From NCBI RefSeq assembly GCF_029867415.1, contig NW_026706252.1:62001-126000 (forward strand): DNA of 64,000 nt, given 5' to 3'. This DNA is from Vicia villosa (Eukaryota; Streptophyta; Magnoliopsida; Fabales; Fabaceae). Position 1 is the first letter of the stretch, and each line of letters opens with the position of its first letter. Below are positions 34,133 to 45,044 of this stretch, piece by piece. The notes beneath the pieces are model-generated. The model worked only from the letters and a program-made list of their open reading frames with translations. It did not search any database and was not told the DNA's origin. The translations under genes were made by a program, and so were the position numbers.

Positions 34133-34148
34133 GTGAGTTTTTAAAGTT
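34133..34148. repeat. LINE target-site duplication, left copy
   Basis: GTGAGTTTTTAAAGTT, exactly repeated at 40322-40337. Confidence 0.9.
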
Positions 34149-34258
34149 TTTTTTTAAGCAAGAATTTCATTAATTAAAAAGAGAACTAAGGGTTCTCCAA
34201 CCTTGATACACAAGCAACGGTCCTTGACCGACAACACGATATTACAATCCAAGTATGT

Positions 34259-34780
34259 CTACGTCATAAAAGACAACGAGTCTTTTGAAAAAACATAAAA
34301 ACTAACATTTGGAAGAGCAATATTGCCAAAAAAGCTCCATCTCCACACCAAAATCTTAATGTTCCAAACTATGTTATTTATATTCCACACCTCATTTCTA
34401 AAACAAAATCCATTTCTAGTCAACCAAATAATCCAAGAGGTTGCCAACCATAACACCCCCAATTTGCCTTTTTTAATCCTTTTAACAAGGCTCCAAGTGT
34501 ACCATTCCATAAAAGACGGAATACACCCATCCACGTTTCCTCCCGGACAAACCGGAAAATCCACCCACAAAGCAATTTCTTTCCAAACAATCTTAATCAC
34601 ATTACACCCAACAAACAAGTGATCTCTCTCCTCCTTATGCAAATCGCAAATAACACAATTAGAATTAGGAGAAGAAGAAGATAAAATAATACCTCTACAT
34701 AATAATTGATCTTTAGTAGGTAACCTATTAACAAAAAGTCTCCACCCGAAGACTTTGATCTTAAACGGAATCGACATTTT
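34259..34780 (-). pseudogene. LINE ORF2 C-terminal part (zf-RVT zinc-finger region)
   Basis: It continues in the frame of the RT part after a TGA (34781-34783). It reads IPFKIKVFGWRLFVNRLP, then CVICDLHKEERDHLFVGC, the Cys/His region after plant L1 reverse transcriptases, followed by a tryptophan-rich helix and a stop at 34259. The domain probably helps bind RNA or target DNA. Confidence 0.85.
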
Positions 34781-36550
34781 TCAAATCCATTCCAACACTT
34801 CGTCAAACTTATTCGGAGGACCATACGGTAAACGCAATAAGGTATACGACCCATAGCACGAAGAAACCGAAAAACCTTTTTCCACATCAATATCCCATTC
34901 CACGGTATCTTTTACACTATTGAAGCCGTTAAAAGTCTCCAAAAGGGACTTTAAAACCGTAAGGGAAGGTAACAAACCCTCCGGCACCGAAACCACCTCC
35001 GGAATGCCTAAATCTCCCCACCGCCAAACCCCGTCATAAACACCTCCCATGGCCGCTACCGATACTTTTTTCAACAAAGAAACGGCATAAAGATCCGGAA
35101 AATAATCCTTCAAAATATAACTATCTAACCATCTACCATCCCAAAAAGGAGTATTATAACCGTTTCCTACCACAAATTTACAATTAGAAACCAACGGGTC
35201 TTTAAAAGAAAAGGTAGAAGAACTAACCTTTACAATATCGCTCCACCAAAAAGAGAAAGAATTCTTTTTAGTTGTATCACCTCCACATGTAACCAACAAA
35301 CAAAGGTCGCCGTAACGGGCTTTTAGAACTTCCAACCATAAAGCGGCATCCCCTTGAAGAATTCTCCATCTCCATTTGTTTAAAAGAGCAAGATTGAAAT
35401 TGGAAATGTTTTTGATCGCTAACCCCCCTTTCAAGTACGGTAAAGTCACTACTTTCCAACCAACCCAATCAATGCATCTCTTATCCTCCGTACCTCCCCA
35501 TAAGAAATTACTTTGAATCTTGTTAACTTCTTTCACAACTTTCGACGGCATCTTGTAAAAAGACATAGTAAAAATTGTAAGAGAACGCAAAATAGATTTC
35601 AAGAGAGTGATTCTACCTCCTAGATTGAGATACCGATTCTTCCACCCCGCCAACCGCTTTCTCATTTTATCCAAGAGAGGAGACCAAGTGGATATCTTCC
35701 TTGGATTACAACCGATAGGAATGCCCAAAAAAGAGAAACAACTATCTTCAATCTTGCAAGAAAGATAAAAAGCCGCGGCATCTAAAAAATGAGGTGACAC
35801 ATTAATACCAATTAATTTACTTTTATGGAAATTAATGTCGAGACCCGACACTAGCTCAAAAGCTTTCAACACAATCTTTACCGCCTTAACATGCTTCCAC
35901 GACCCTTCGCCAATCAACAAAGTGTCATCCGCGAATTGAAGAATATCCACACTACACCTTCGTTTTATGACAAAGTTCTCAAACTCACCTATGTCGATGG
36001 ATTTTCTAACCAACCTTGTTAAAGCCTCCGTAACTAGCACAAATAGAAAAGGCGATAAAGGGTCTCCTTGACGTAACCCCCTCTTCACCTCAAATTCCTT
36101 AGTTGGACTACCATTTACCAACACCGACATGTTACTATTAAAAACCAATAAATCCATCCACTTCCTCCATCTCTCCCCAAAACCAAGAGTAACAAGCAAA
36201 TGACTAAGAAAATCCCATGATACTTTATCATAAGCTTTTTCAAAATCAACTTTAAAAAGAATACAAGGGGTACCTTCCTTTTTAGCATAATCTACAACTT
36301 CATTTGCAACGAGAACTCCATCAAGCAAACATCTTCCCGGGACGAAGGCACTTTGACTATGAGAAACTATAGAATTCAAAACTTTCTTCAATCTTCCCGC
36401 CAAGATTTTAGCCATCAACTTATACATACAACCCACCAAACAAATCGGTCTATAATCATCCAAGGAAAGAGGGTTAGAAGTCTTCAGAACTAACGCCAAA
36501 AAAGAAGATGTAACCGCCTTGGACAATTCTCTCCCCACATAGAAATGATC
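34781..36550 (-). pseudogene. LINE ORF2 reverse transcriptase part
   Basis: The frame is open from the TAG at 36551-36553 to the TGA at 34781-34783. RT blocks are visible in order: PICLVGCMYKLMAKILAGRL, SAFVPGR, KAYDKVSW, RQGDPLSPFLFVL, and the catalytic FADDTLLI, then FLGIPIG and WGG. All catalytic aspartates are present. This enzyme would copy the LINE RNA at a nicked target. There is no ATG at the start of this segment, so it depends on readthrough. Confidence 0.9.
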
Positions 36551-37990
36551 CTAGAATCTCATAAAATCTTCCTTCAAAAAAGACCAACATCTCTTTATAA
36601 AAAGAAATGAAAAACCATCTGGTCCCGGGCTTTTGGAAACGCCGCAACCATCTATAGCCTCCTTTACCTCATCCTCTTGAAAAGATCTCTCTAACCACCC
36701 TTTTTCATCTACGCTAATCTTATCAAACAAGATCCCATCAAGACTAGGAGAAACACCGTCCACAACTTTGAATTTGCTAGAAAAATGATGAACCACTTCC
36801 TCTTTAATGTCCATAACCGAAGATAAATATCCCGTAGGAGAATTGATCGGCCCAATGTGGTTGCGTCTTCTCTTCTCTCTCACAACTTTATGAAAAAAAC
36901 CACTATTGGAGTCGCCTTCTTTAAGCCATTTAATTCTCGATTTTTGAGCTAACATATTCTCTTTAATTCTCAAATTAGTCCAAAACCGACTAGTAGCTTC
37001 CTTCCTTTCCTTTAATATATCAATATTAAGATCCTCCGCTTCCAACTCTAATCTATCATCGCCTATGTTAATATCCCTGACACCTTCCTCCACATCCAAG
37101 TCCATTCTACCAAAAACCTCTTTGTTCCACCATCTTAGTCTATCTTTAAGAAGGCGAAGCTTTTCTTTCAAAACAAAGTCCCCTCTATCTTCCACCCTAA
37201 ACCCTTTCGATTCCCTCTCCACAAAAGGAAAGAAAGTATCAAAAGAAAACCAATCATTGTTGAAAAAGAATGGTTTTGGACCCCAATTGTTATTATCAAT
37301 TTCTAACCATATAGGACAATGGTCGGATACATCTCTATTGCCAACAAATTGACCCACCACGCCCCAATCTCTCACAACCTTGTCCACCACAAGAAACCTA
37401 TCAATCCGACTCATCGATTTCCCATCTCCGCTATACCAAGTGAATTTCTTTCCTTTGCAAGGAATGTCAACCAATCTACTATCTTCAATGAAAGCCGAGA
37501 ATTCAAGAGAATTGTTATAATTACTCGCCATACTTCTACCTTTCCTCTCTCCTCTTTCCTTTACCGCATTGAAATCACCGCCCATGATCCAATCTCCATC
37601 ATTGAACTTCTCTTTCAACTCCAACAAAGAGCTCCATAACAATCTTTTCTTCACCAAATCACAAGATGAATAAATGTTAACAAGATAATAAAGATTGTTG
37701 TTCTTCATGAATTTAACTCCTAGGAATCCTTCCCCTCTAAAGCTAGATATAACCTCCAAACTCTCCTCCTTCCAAAGAATTAATAAGCCCCCCGATCTTC
37801 TTACTGAATTAGAGAATGAAAATCCGATGCCTTTGTTACACCAAAAACTCAAAGCTACAAACTCTTGTAAATTTGAGATCTTGGTTTCTTGAATTAAGAA
37901 AATGTCCGTCTTGTTCTTCATGATCAAATAACTAATCCTTTTTATTTTAAGGACGTTCCCCCCCTCTAATGTTTAAGGAGCCTATAAACA
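36551..37990 (-). pseudogene. LINE ORF2 N-terminal part (AP-type endonuclease)
   Basis: The endonuclease domain shows FLIQETKI, MGGDFNAV, SRIDRFLV and VSDHCPIW, covering the metal-binding and catalytic residues of APE-like nucleases that nick the target. A linker follows (REKRRRNHIGPI, GPDGFSFLFIK) leading to RT. The frame is open from 37927 to 36551. Upstream, the natural start (ATG at 37989-37991, then SLNIRG) is in another frame. The shift falls in a run of seven G on the minus strand (plus C run, about 37958-37964), so slippage by one base is likely. Confidence 0.85.
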
Positions 37991-38028
37991 TAAAGGACCT
38001 TTTAATTTCTCCTTCTTACTACAATTTC

Positions 38029-40035
38029 TCAAACAGCTTGTTTCTCCAAACCTTCTAATTTCTCAATCATAATCTTCTTACCTCCCTCAAAAACCACCCC
38101 CAAAGCTTCCATATTCGACCACATCTTGGAGCCCGCTTCACTATCCAAATTCCCCCATAACCTTTTGTTATTTATGTTAATTTCCAACGAATTAGATTGA
38201 CTATGCAAAGAAAAAGAATCGCTGCCTCCTTCCTTGTTGCACGGCTCAGACAAAGCAATTATACCATCACTGTATGTTTTGAAAGCCACCGCATTCCCAA
38301 CAGAATTGGGTCCCTTTTTCTTCCCAATCTTTACCCCTTCAAAATTCAAATTCTGCCCTCTAGAAATTGAGATGGAACTTATAGCCTTTTTGTGAAGAGA
38401 TCCCCCGAAGTCAGCCAAATTACGGTATAAAATCCTGTTCGCACGCCGTTTTTTCTTAAATTTCACCGAGATGATTGCCTTGTCAAAGGAGATACTTCTC
38501 TGCTGCAGTTTACAAGCTGTACCATACCTGTTCCCATCTAAACTAAACCCCTTCGAAACGTTTTCCAACACCTTCTCAGACTCCCGGACCTCCGAAAACA
38601 ACGGATTTTCCTTAACCAAAGAGAGAGCCGAATCTGTAGAGCCAACATCAACAACAACTGACTTCCCCTGCCCCTCCAACACAAACCGCTCCTTCAATAC
38701 AACATTACAACCGGAAAAAAATTCACTAGATTCCACACCAGCTTCCTGAACCTTGGCCTGCGGAATAACGCTCCCCCCACTTGGTTGTTCTCTATCTTCG
38801 AGATCCAAAATTCCTACTTTAGAGCCTGCCGACTCGACAGAAGCAGAGAATTCCTCTATGGTGTCTTCATCGTCTATCATAACTCTTAGCGAGGCAGATT
38901 CGGTGTGGTCGAAATCAGAGCTAGAGAGAATAGATTCAGAGTTACCTGAGTCCTGTAGGGGTCTGTCGCTCTCTTCCCGAATCAAAAGTTGATGCATAGA
39001 ACCGTCAACCTCAACCGAAAATAAATCCTGTACCGATTGTAGCAGAGGGATTTCCACCATCATCCTTGCAACGTCAAAAAAGAGCCATTCACTTGTTCTT
39101 TTATCAATACAAATGAACCTCCCCAAATGATTGGCCAGACTAGTAAAGAATTCAGGGCACCAAGCTGTTGCTGGAACACCAAAAATCTTTAACCAAACTA
39201 TTCTATTGCTGTCACAAGTACCTGCCTCCCATCTTCTCACATCTTCAAAATAGTTCGTCCACCATGTTTCTCTATCGCGAATAAGCTGATCAATAATTCC
39301 TTCTTCAGATTCTTCCAACAAGCATAGAGAACTACCCAATGGAGAAATCGTAATGTTGTAATAGCCTTCCATCTCCATCTTAGTTTGAAGGCTATAAACT
39401 GAGCCCAAAATCGACACTTTCCCCACATAAGCCTTATGGAAACGCTTTGTAACCTCCTCCGAAGAGTTGAAAACCAACCCACTCTTCTTCTCTGTACTAA
39501 CCTCCTCTTTGCTCTTGTTGTTGACTACTTCCACAAACGAGCGGTTCCATCTAGCTGAATTATTGTCTCGTCCCACCTGTAACCTCATATCTCTCGCTGC
39601 TGTTGCAGAATGAGGCACCGCATTGACCAAGCCAGAATTCCTACCTTGAAACTTCCCTTGATTCCGTTCAAACCTCGGCAAGTTAGCGTGAATTTTCCTA
39701 CCCAAAATTTGAACATTATCCACCTCTATCGCCAAACGCCTCGCGTCTACAACTTCCTTGAATCTAGCGAAACCGAATCTTTTTCCAGCATTATTTCTTC
39801 TGGGAGCAACAGCGACCTCGACAACTTGACCAATGCAACCAAACAAATCAAACAGATCTCTTGCTTTGATGGTATCGGGAAAGTCAGAGACATAAATCGA
39901 AGTGAGGCTTCTAAAATCAACCTCTTTTAGATAAAACCTAAATGGGAAGGAGTCCCATACAGGTGCCCAATTCCTGAAATTTCTCCTCCGTACCTCCTCC
40001 CAACCCGAACCGTTTTGAATATTGACTCTGTTCAT
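38029..40035 (-). CDS. LINE ORF1 protein with RRM domain
   Basis: An open frame of 668 codons from the ATG at 40033-40035 (MNRVNIQNGSG); an in-frame ATG 36 bases upstream is also possible. An RRM lies near residues 40-115, with RNP2 SIYVSDFP and RNP1 KRFGFARF. It is followed by a region with LKIFGVPATAWCPEFF and a long Ser/Glu-rich tail. No CCHC knuckle is seen. Plant L1 ORF1 proteins of this type bind the LINE RNA. The frame has no stop, unlike ORF2. A basic and aromatic start (RRRNFRNWAPV) precedes the RRM. ORF2 begins about 40 bases downstream. Confidence 0.88.
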   Translation of the reverse strand: MNRVNIQNGSGWEEVRRRNFRNWAPVWDSFPFRFYLKEVDFRSLTSIYVSDFPDTIKARDLFDLFGCIGQVVEVAVAPRRNNAGKRFGFARFKEVVDARRLAIEVDNVQILGRKIHANLPRFERNQGKFQGRNSGLVNAVPHSATAARDMRLQVGRDNNSARWNRSFVEVVNNKSKEEVSTEKKSGLVFNSSEEVTKRFHKAYVGKVSILGSVYSLQTKMEMEGYYNITISPLGSSLCLLEESEEGIIDQLIRDRETWWTNYFEDVRRWEAGTCDSNRIVWLKIFGVPATAWCPEFFTSLANHLGRFICIDKRTSEWLFFDVARMMVEIPLLQSVQDLFSVEVDGSMHQLLIREESDRPLQDSGNSESILSSSDFDHTESASLRVMIDDEDTIEEFSASVESAGSKVGILDLEDREQPSGGSVIPQAKVQEAGVESSEFFSGCNVVLKERFVLEGQGKSVVVDVGSTDSALSLVKENPLFSEVRESEKVLENVSKGFSLDGNRYGTACKLQQRSISFDKAIISVKFKKKRRANRILYRNLADFGGSLHKKAISSISISRGQNLNFEGVKIGKKKGPNSVGNAVAFKTYSDGIIALSEPCNKEGGSDSFSLHSQSNSLEININNKRLWGNLDSEAGSKMWSNMEALGVVFEGGKKIMIEKLEGLEKQAV

Positions 40036-40321
40036 GATTGAAATCCTAACCACCAGCACTAAAGACCACAAAACCAGAGCACCACAACCCTAGATACCAA
40101 GAAAAGAAACAAGCCAGATGTAAACCCCAACTCCAGAAGCTGCTCGAAGAGAACCTACAACAAAAGCCCCTAAAAATCCCCTCAACAAAAGCCCCTAAGA
40201 ACAGGAATTTAAACCGAAGATGAAGCGATTTGGGAACCCTTGCTAACAGTCTCCATCAGAAACAGTTAACGGATGAAGAAGGGGAAGCGAAGAGCGGCGT
40301 CGGCGTTCATTGCTAATAGAT

Positions 40322-40337
40322 GTGAGTTTTTAAAGTT
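40322..40337. repeat. LINE target-site duplication, right copy
   Basis: Exact copy of 34133-34148. Confidence 0.9.
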
Positions 40338-40504
40338 AGTTCCTATAAATGTAAAACAATTACCATTAATTTAGTAAGTAATTAGTAAATACCATTAATT
40401 TAAATAATTGTAGTAACAAACCATCTAAAATGGCTGCTAAACCTTAGGTTCAAATATTTCCATAAAGTCACATCAAATCTCCACTAATTAATTATTGACA
40501 CTTA

Positions 40505-40627
<123 letters not shown>

Positions 40628-40638
40628 AAAAAAGGAAA

Positions 40639-40793
40639 TGCACCGACAGTGTAAAGTATTTTTACACTGTCAACCAATGAGAGACATGCATCATAATAAA
40701 GCCCATTTTTAATTTTAAAAAATTGTAATTACATGGCAAATTAAAACATTTTGATTGGTTGTATGTGTAAAACTGATTTACACTGACAGTGCA
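40639..40793. mobile_element. Small MITE-like inverted-repeat element
   Basis: TGCACCGACAGTGTAAA at the left and, inverted, TGCACTGTCAGTGTAAA at the right (14 of 17 identical). The left end folds on itself: GACAGTGTAAA and TTTACACTGTC form an 11-bp stem. At about 155 bp it has no coding capacity. The exact ends and target duplication are not settled. Confidence 0.55.
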
Positions 40794-41588
40794 CTATTTT
40801 TAAACTCTTAAATATATTATTAATTATATAAATAAATAATTTTTATAAGGTCTTTTGTGAAAATATTTTGTAAAAAATATTTGGAACGTGGAGATACCAT
40901 TATTTAAACGTGGAGAGAGATTCAAGAGATATAAGTATTTAATTTTATTATTTATAAATGATTAGAATAACAAATTATTATAAATGAATAATAACATCTG
41001 TTAGTCACTAAATAAAAATGTTCACCGTAAAAGTGGGGAATGGAGTTATGTAGGAGACATGGAGAAAGCTTTATTACATATTATAACTTTTAGGTCAAAA
41101 TTTAACATTAATTAGGGTTTAAGATTAGGAATGTATGGTTATTTGAATGAGTAAGTAAAAGAAGTAGTTGTTTAGAGTTTATTTTATTTAATATATTTAA
41201 TAATAATTAGTGTGTTTTATCGGATTCCATCAACTAAAAAATAGGAGACAATGAGGTTAGTTCTTTTAGGATTTATTTTATTTAATAATTAATAATGTAT
41301 TTAGCCAGTTTCCAATCAACTAAAAAATAAGAAATAATAAATTTAATTTATAACAAAACGTGGTTTTGTTTGTTTAATAAAAACAGCAATTTTAAAACAA
41401 ATAAAAATTAAATAAATAGAGTGTGGAGAATTAATAGAGTGGGGTGGTTTTGTTTGAATTGATATTGATTTTTTATTTAATTAATGAAGAATTTTTGGGT
41501 GGCGGTGGTTAATTGATCAATAAAAACGTGAAAATTTTAGGATGATGATAATTTTTAGGTCAAAATTTAATATTAAACAGATTAGTAA
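40794..41588. other. AT-rich DNA, no gene
   Basis: Left flank of the Retand-like element and presumably the 5' part of the Helitron. Two similar stretches (TTTTAGGTCAAAATTTAA at about 41088 and, one base changed, about 41555) are the only structure noticed. Confidence 0.5.
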
Positions 41589-42212
41589 CTGATCGTACCT
41601 GATCAGAAGAATCGTCGTAGGCTGCTCGGACTGGATCTTCTAGGAAGTAGGAGGGGGGGTGTACCTGCAAGGTACTCCGATGCCAAAGTGAGAAGACGAG
41701 CAAAGGAGTGCAAGTACTAGCTAAAGGTTAGAAAGAAGTGAATACCTGACCCTCTAGTCAAAGAGGATATTTATAGCCCCCAGCGCTGGGCCATGATCTC
41801 GCTATTGGGTTGGATTCCCAAGCCCAACTAGGAGACTGCCAGGTTTCCTGAGCGGAAATATCGGAGGTGCGTGTATGCCCTCTGTCCTGGTTAACCGCTC
41901 CGAAGTTCAAGGGAGACGCGGTCTTTTAGGAGCCACGTGGGATCCGTGCTGTTCGGAGGGTTGGATATGAAGGAGCCCTGCGCGGAGCAGGGTCCTCGGC
42001 AACGAAGGTGTTCGTGGGAATGTTAGTGCCGAGCATTGGCTCGCGGGGAGCACACGATCATGCCGGGTGCCACATGCTCCGGGGATACGGGGCAGCCGAG
42101 CATGTCTAAGGTGGGCATCCTAGGTGCAGAAGAGGGTCATGGAGGAGTGTGGGCCTCTGAGGTTTACTGGGCCGAAACTATATTGGGCCTAACCTTGGCC
42201 CAGTCCAGAACA
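41589..42212 (-). repeat. 3' LTR of the Retand-like element
   Basis: In minus orientation the LTR begins TGTTCTGG at 42212, directly after the polypurine tract. It contains a TATA box (plus 41767-41775) and ends at or near 41589. The left end is approximate because the other LTR is not in the window. Confidence 0.65.
41767..41775 (-). promoter_or_regulatory. TATA box in the Retand-like LTR
   Basis: Minus strand GGCTATAAATATCC, giving transcription toward lower coordinates, as expected for this LTR. Confidence 0.65.
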
Positions 42213-42227
42213 GGAGCCCCCCAAGTC
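42213..42227 (-). promoter_or_regulatory. Polypurine tract of the Retand-like element
   Basis: Minus strand GACTTGGGGGGCTCC immediately before TGTTCTGG. A G-run of this type is usual in Tat-lineage elements. Confidence 0.7.
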
Positions 42228-42461
42228 GGAGCTTTCTGGTCAAGAAGCTGTGACTTTGCTTATGCTCGGACCCATGACCTTGGAAATGCCTGGCGAGATG
42301 GCTCCTCGTCAACCAGATGTGCCCGGAGGAACAGCCTGTGGAGGGGGCGAAACGTCGCGCGTGGGTGACACGCGCTGACGTGGCATAGGTAATGATGGCC
42401 TAGGGTCTAGAAGGCGGCGCTTGTCAGGAGAGGTGACGCTTCTCCTTCCGAGCCCTTTCCC

Positions 42462-42469
42462 TATAAAAG
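42462..42469 (+). promoter_or_regulatory. TATA box of the antisense gene
   Basis: CCCTATAAAAGGGGG stands 162 bp upstream of the start codon at 42624 and outside the LTR. Transcription would begin near 42495, opposite to the element's own RNA. Confidence 0.65.
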
Positions 42470-42623
42470 GGGGCGAATTCTCTCATTTGGTAGTTTTCCT
42501 CTCACTGTTTACTTGCTCGGCTTCAGACAGGCGTTCCTCGGAAGATACTCTTCCAGCTTGTTCATCATACTGTTCGTTACGACAGTCTTCGTCTACCGAA
42601 GAGTTCATCCAGTCATCGTCATC

Positions 42624-44944
42624 ATGTCTTCACGTAAGTTCGTTTCCCTCTTCGTTGCTTTATTCTTTTCCTTAGGGTTTGTGTGCTCTATTTTCGCGGT
42701 CTTCGTCATCAACGTAGGCTGGGTCCGACGAGCGGTCGTTGCTTCCTCCTCGGGTTATCTAGGTGATGCCCGGGGCTAGCGTGGGTCGGTGGACCAGACG
42801 ATGTCGGCGTTAGACCGTTGTGTCACGTCATTTTGTGAGTCCTCGGCTGACGGGCGTCTTTCCTTGATGGGGCTTTAGTCGGGGGCTCCGCCGCTCCTGC
42901 TCTACCCTTTCGCTTGCATTGCGGTGGAAGGGTGGATTTGATGAACTGTCGAATTCACTTTCTCCCTTCTGCGTGCAGGTGGATCTGATTCGAGCGTCAG
43001 CTCGGAGTCCAGCTCGGAATCTGATTCGTGGAGTAGCGAGTCGGACGACTCGACGACCACTAGTTCCGATGTTGAGATCATCGAGGATCGAAACGCGCCC
43101 TCTCTGGTCGACAATGACCATGTTGATTCTCCGGGTTCGGACGCCGAGGGAGGGGTTTCCCCAATGCCCTTGTTCAGTTACGAATGTACGGTTGCGCTCG
43201 ACTGGATAGCTGACGAAGCCTTAACGGTCACTTCCCGATACACCGAGTCTTTAGACGGGGCCTTCAAAGAAGTTGAGGTTTTGGGAGAGGGTGAAGCGCC
43301 GAATTACCAAGTGATTTGCCCATCTCAGGACGAGCGCATATGCTCTCGGTTCAACGGGGATGGCTTTGCCATGTACGAATATGTGTTCAAGGAGCTCGGC
43401 TTCCGATTGCCCTTCTCCGATTTTCAGAAATCGATGATGGCGTTTCTAGGTTTGACGCCGTCCCAATTGCATCCGAATGCTTTTGCTTTTATGCGAGCAT
43501 TCGAGATTGTCTGTAACTATTTGGGTATTGGCGCCACGACCGCATTGTTTGGCCGGTGTTTTCGTGTCCAAAGGCAGGCGGCAGACGGGCGATATAGCTG
43601 GGTCTCGTTCAGAAATGTCGAGCGGAAACTCTTCGGGATGTACACTGATTCTGTGAAAGGCTTCAAGGACCGGTACTTTTTCGTCCGTCCGCTCAGCCCA
43701 ACGGCTTATTCTGAGGTGTCGGATCTCGTGGTCGTTCGTGATGCCGACGGGGAGATAGTGAGGGGCGAGGACGGAGAGGTAGCAAGGGAATTCTGTACGA
43801 GATTCCCGTTTTTCTGGTGGAAAGGTCACTTCTCATCTCCCCCGAAACATTACGTTTGGGAAGATGGGGATCTGGACGAACAGGACACAGAGTCATACTC
43901 GATCCTCTGTAAATACGTAGACAGCTTTACTATGTCTCAGTGGGTGACGAAGAATGGGAATCCCGTGTTGGACGAGAATGGTGTGCCGGTTGTGGAGCAG
44001 CGGCCTATTAACACTAAGGCTTTGTTATCTTGCCGGACTCCCGAGGAGACTCGGGCGTTGTTAGGTCGTGTCCATTCGCCCTGCTTTTCCTTTTCTGTCT
44101 AGTGTTTTTGCTAACTCATTTGTTTTCTTTTTTCTTTGCAGATGCCATGCCGGAGAAGGAGGACACGGTCCTGAAGATGGCTCTGGACGCGAAGAGGGTT
44201 CAGAAGAAGAAGAGTCGGGGAACCGGTGCTGCAGAGAATTCGGCCTCGGCAGGCTCTCCTCGGGTGAACTTAGACGAGAGGTCTCCCAAGAGGTCTCGTC
44301 CTACCGAGGGGGGACGCCATGAGCCGTCGAACCTAGGTCCCGAGCGTGCCTTTGTATTGCCTCCTTGCTACAAGGATGGAGGTTATTTTGAGAAGTTCCC
44401 CCTGGTTACCTCTCCGGATGAAGCTCGTCGGATCGGTGAGATGGACCCCCCGTCCCTTCAGAAACAGCTGGCGTGCGACAGCGCCGCCGTGATGAGGGTC
44501 TTGGGGATGGCCCAAATGTTAGCCAATGGTGGCTCGGGCTCGACCGAGGCCCTGAAGAAGGCGGAGGCGGCTAAGAAGGCTGCCGAGGACAAGATGAAGA
44601 CCATGGAGGACGATCGCAAGGAGTTGAAGAAGAAGATCGATGCGGTTCTGAAGCAGAAGGACGGGGAGATTGCGGAGAAGAAAAAGCTTGCCGACCTTCA
44701 GCTTGAGTGGGCTCCCTCGGCTGACGAGTCGCCGGACGTGGCTGCTCTGCAGTCTAGGGATGAGTTCATGGAGAAGATAGATAGCCTGAAAATAAGCCTC
44801 GCCGACATGGCCGAAGCCGGGTTCGACCGTGCAGTTCGTCAGCTGAAATTTCTGAACCCTGGCCTGAAGGAGGATAATATTGGGCTTTCTTCGAAGATTG
44901 TGGACGGCGTGTTAGTGCCCGAGTCTCCTGGGAGTGAAGAGTAG
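42624..44944 (+). CDS. Antisense gene of the Retand-like element (three exons, function unknown)
   Basis: Inferred exons: 42624-42633, 42979-44064, 44142-44944, joined in frame to 632 codons. Intron 1 has GTAAGT and GTGCAG. Intron 2 is 77 bp with GTCGTG, a CTAAC branch-like site and TTTGCAG. The N terminus is acidic and serine-rich (SESSSESDSWSSESDD). The middle (about residues 65-375) is globular: FKELGFRLPFSDFQKSMMAF, FEIVCNYLGIG, FFWWKGHF, TPEETRALLG. The last third is charged and coiled-coil-like (KKAEAAKKAAEDKMKTMEDD). Tat-lineage elements are known to carry such an extra antisense ORF before the 3' LTR; the product has no established function. Its TATA box is at 42462. No stop interrupts it. 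Confidence 0.8.
42634..42978 (+). other. Intron 1 of the antisense gene
   Basis: Borders CAC|GTAAGT and GTGCAG|GTGG. Splicing joins the ATG exon to the serine-rich region in frame; reading through meets stops. Confidence 0.65.
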
Positions 44945-44958
44945 ATAGTGTGGTCCTG

Positions 44959-45044
44959 GGCCTGCGTGCCTATCTTCTTCGGCCTGCGTGCCATTTTATG
45001 TTTTGTTGGGTTATGCCCGGATTACTTTTGGGGGCCTGCGTGCC
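44959..45044 (+). repeat. Three copies of GGCCTGCGTGCC after the antisense gene
   Basis: Identical 12-mers at 44959-44970, 44981-44992 and 45033-45044, within 100 bp of the stop codon and so in the probable 3' UTR. Spacing is 22 and 52 bp. Each can form a minimal GGC/GCC stem. Confidence 0.7.

Larger units (their letters stand above)
34149..40321 (-). mobile_element. L1-type LINE, full length
   Basis: It is bounded by a perfect 16-bp target duplication. On the minus strand it has a 5' UTR of about 0.29 kb, ORF1 (40035-38029), ORF2 (about 37990-34259), a short 3' UTR and a poly(A) end (plus-strand T run at 34147-34155). At 6.17 kb with an RRM-type ORF1 and endonuclease plus RT in ORF2, it fits the plant L1 clade. 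It landed in the 5' part of the Helitron. ORF2 has two in-frame nonsense codons and a frame break near its start; otherwise it is well preserved. Confidence 0.92.
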
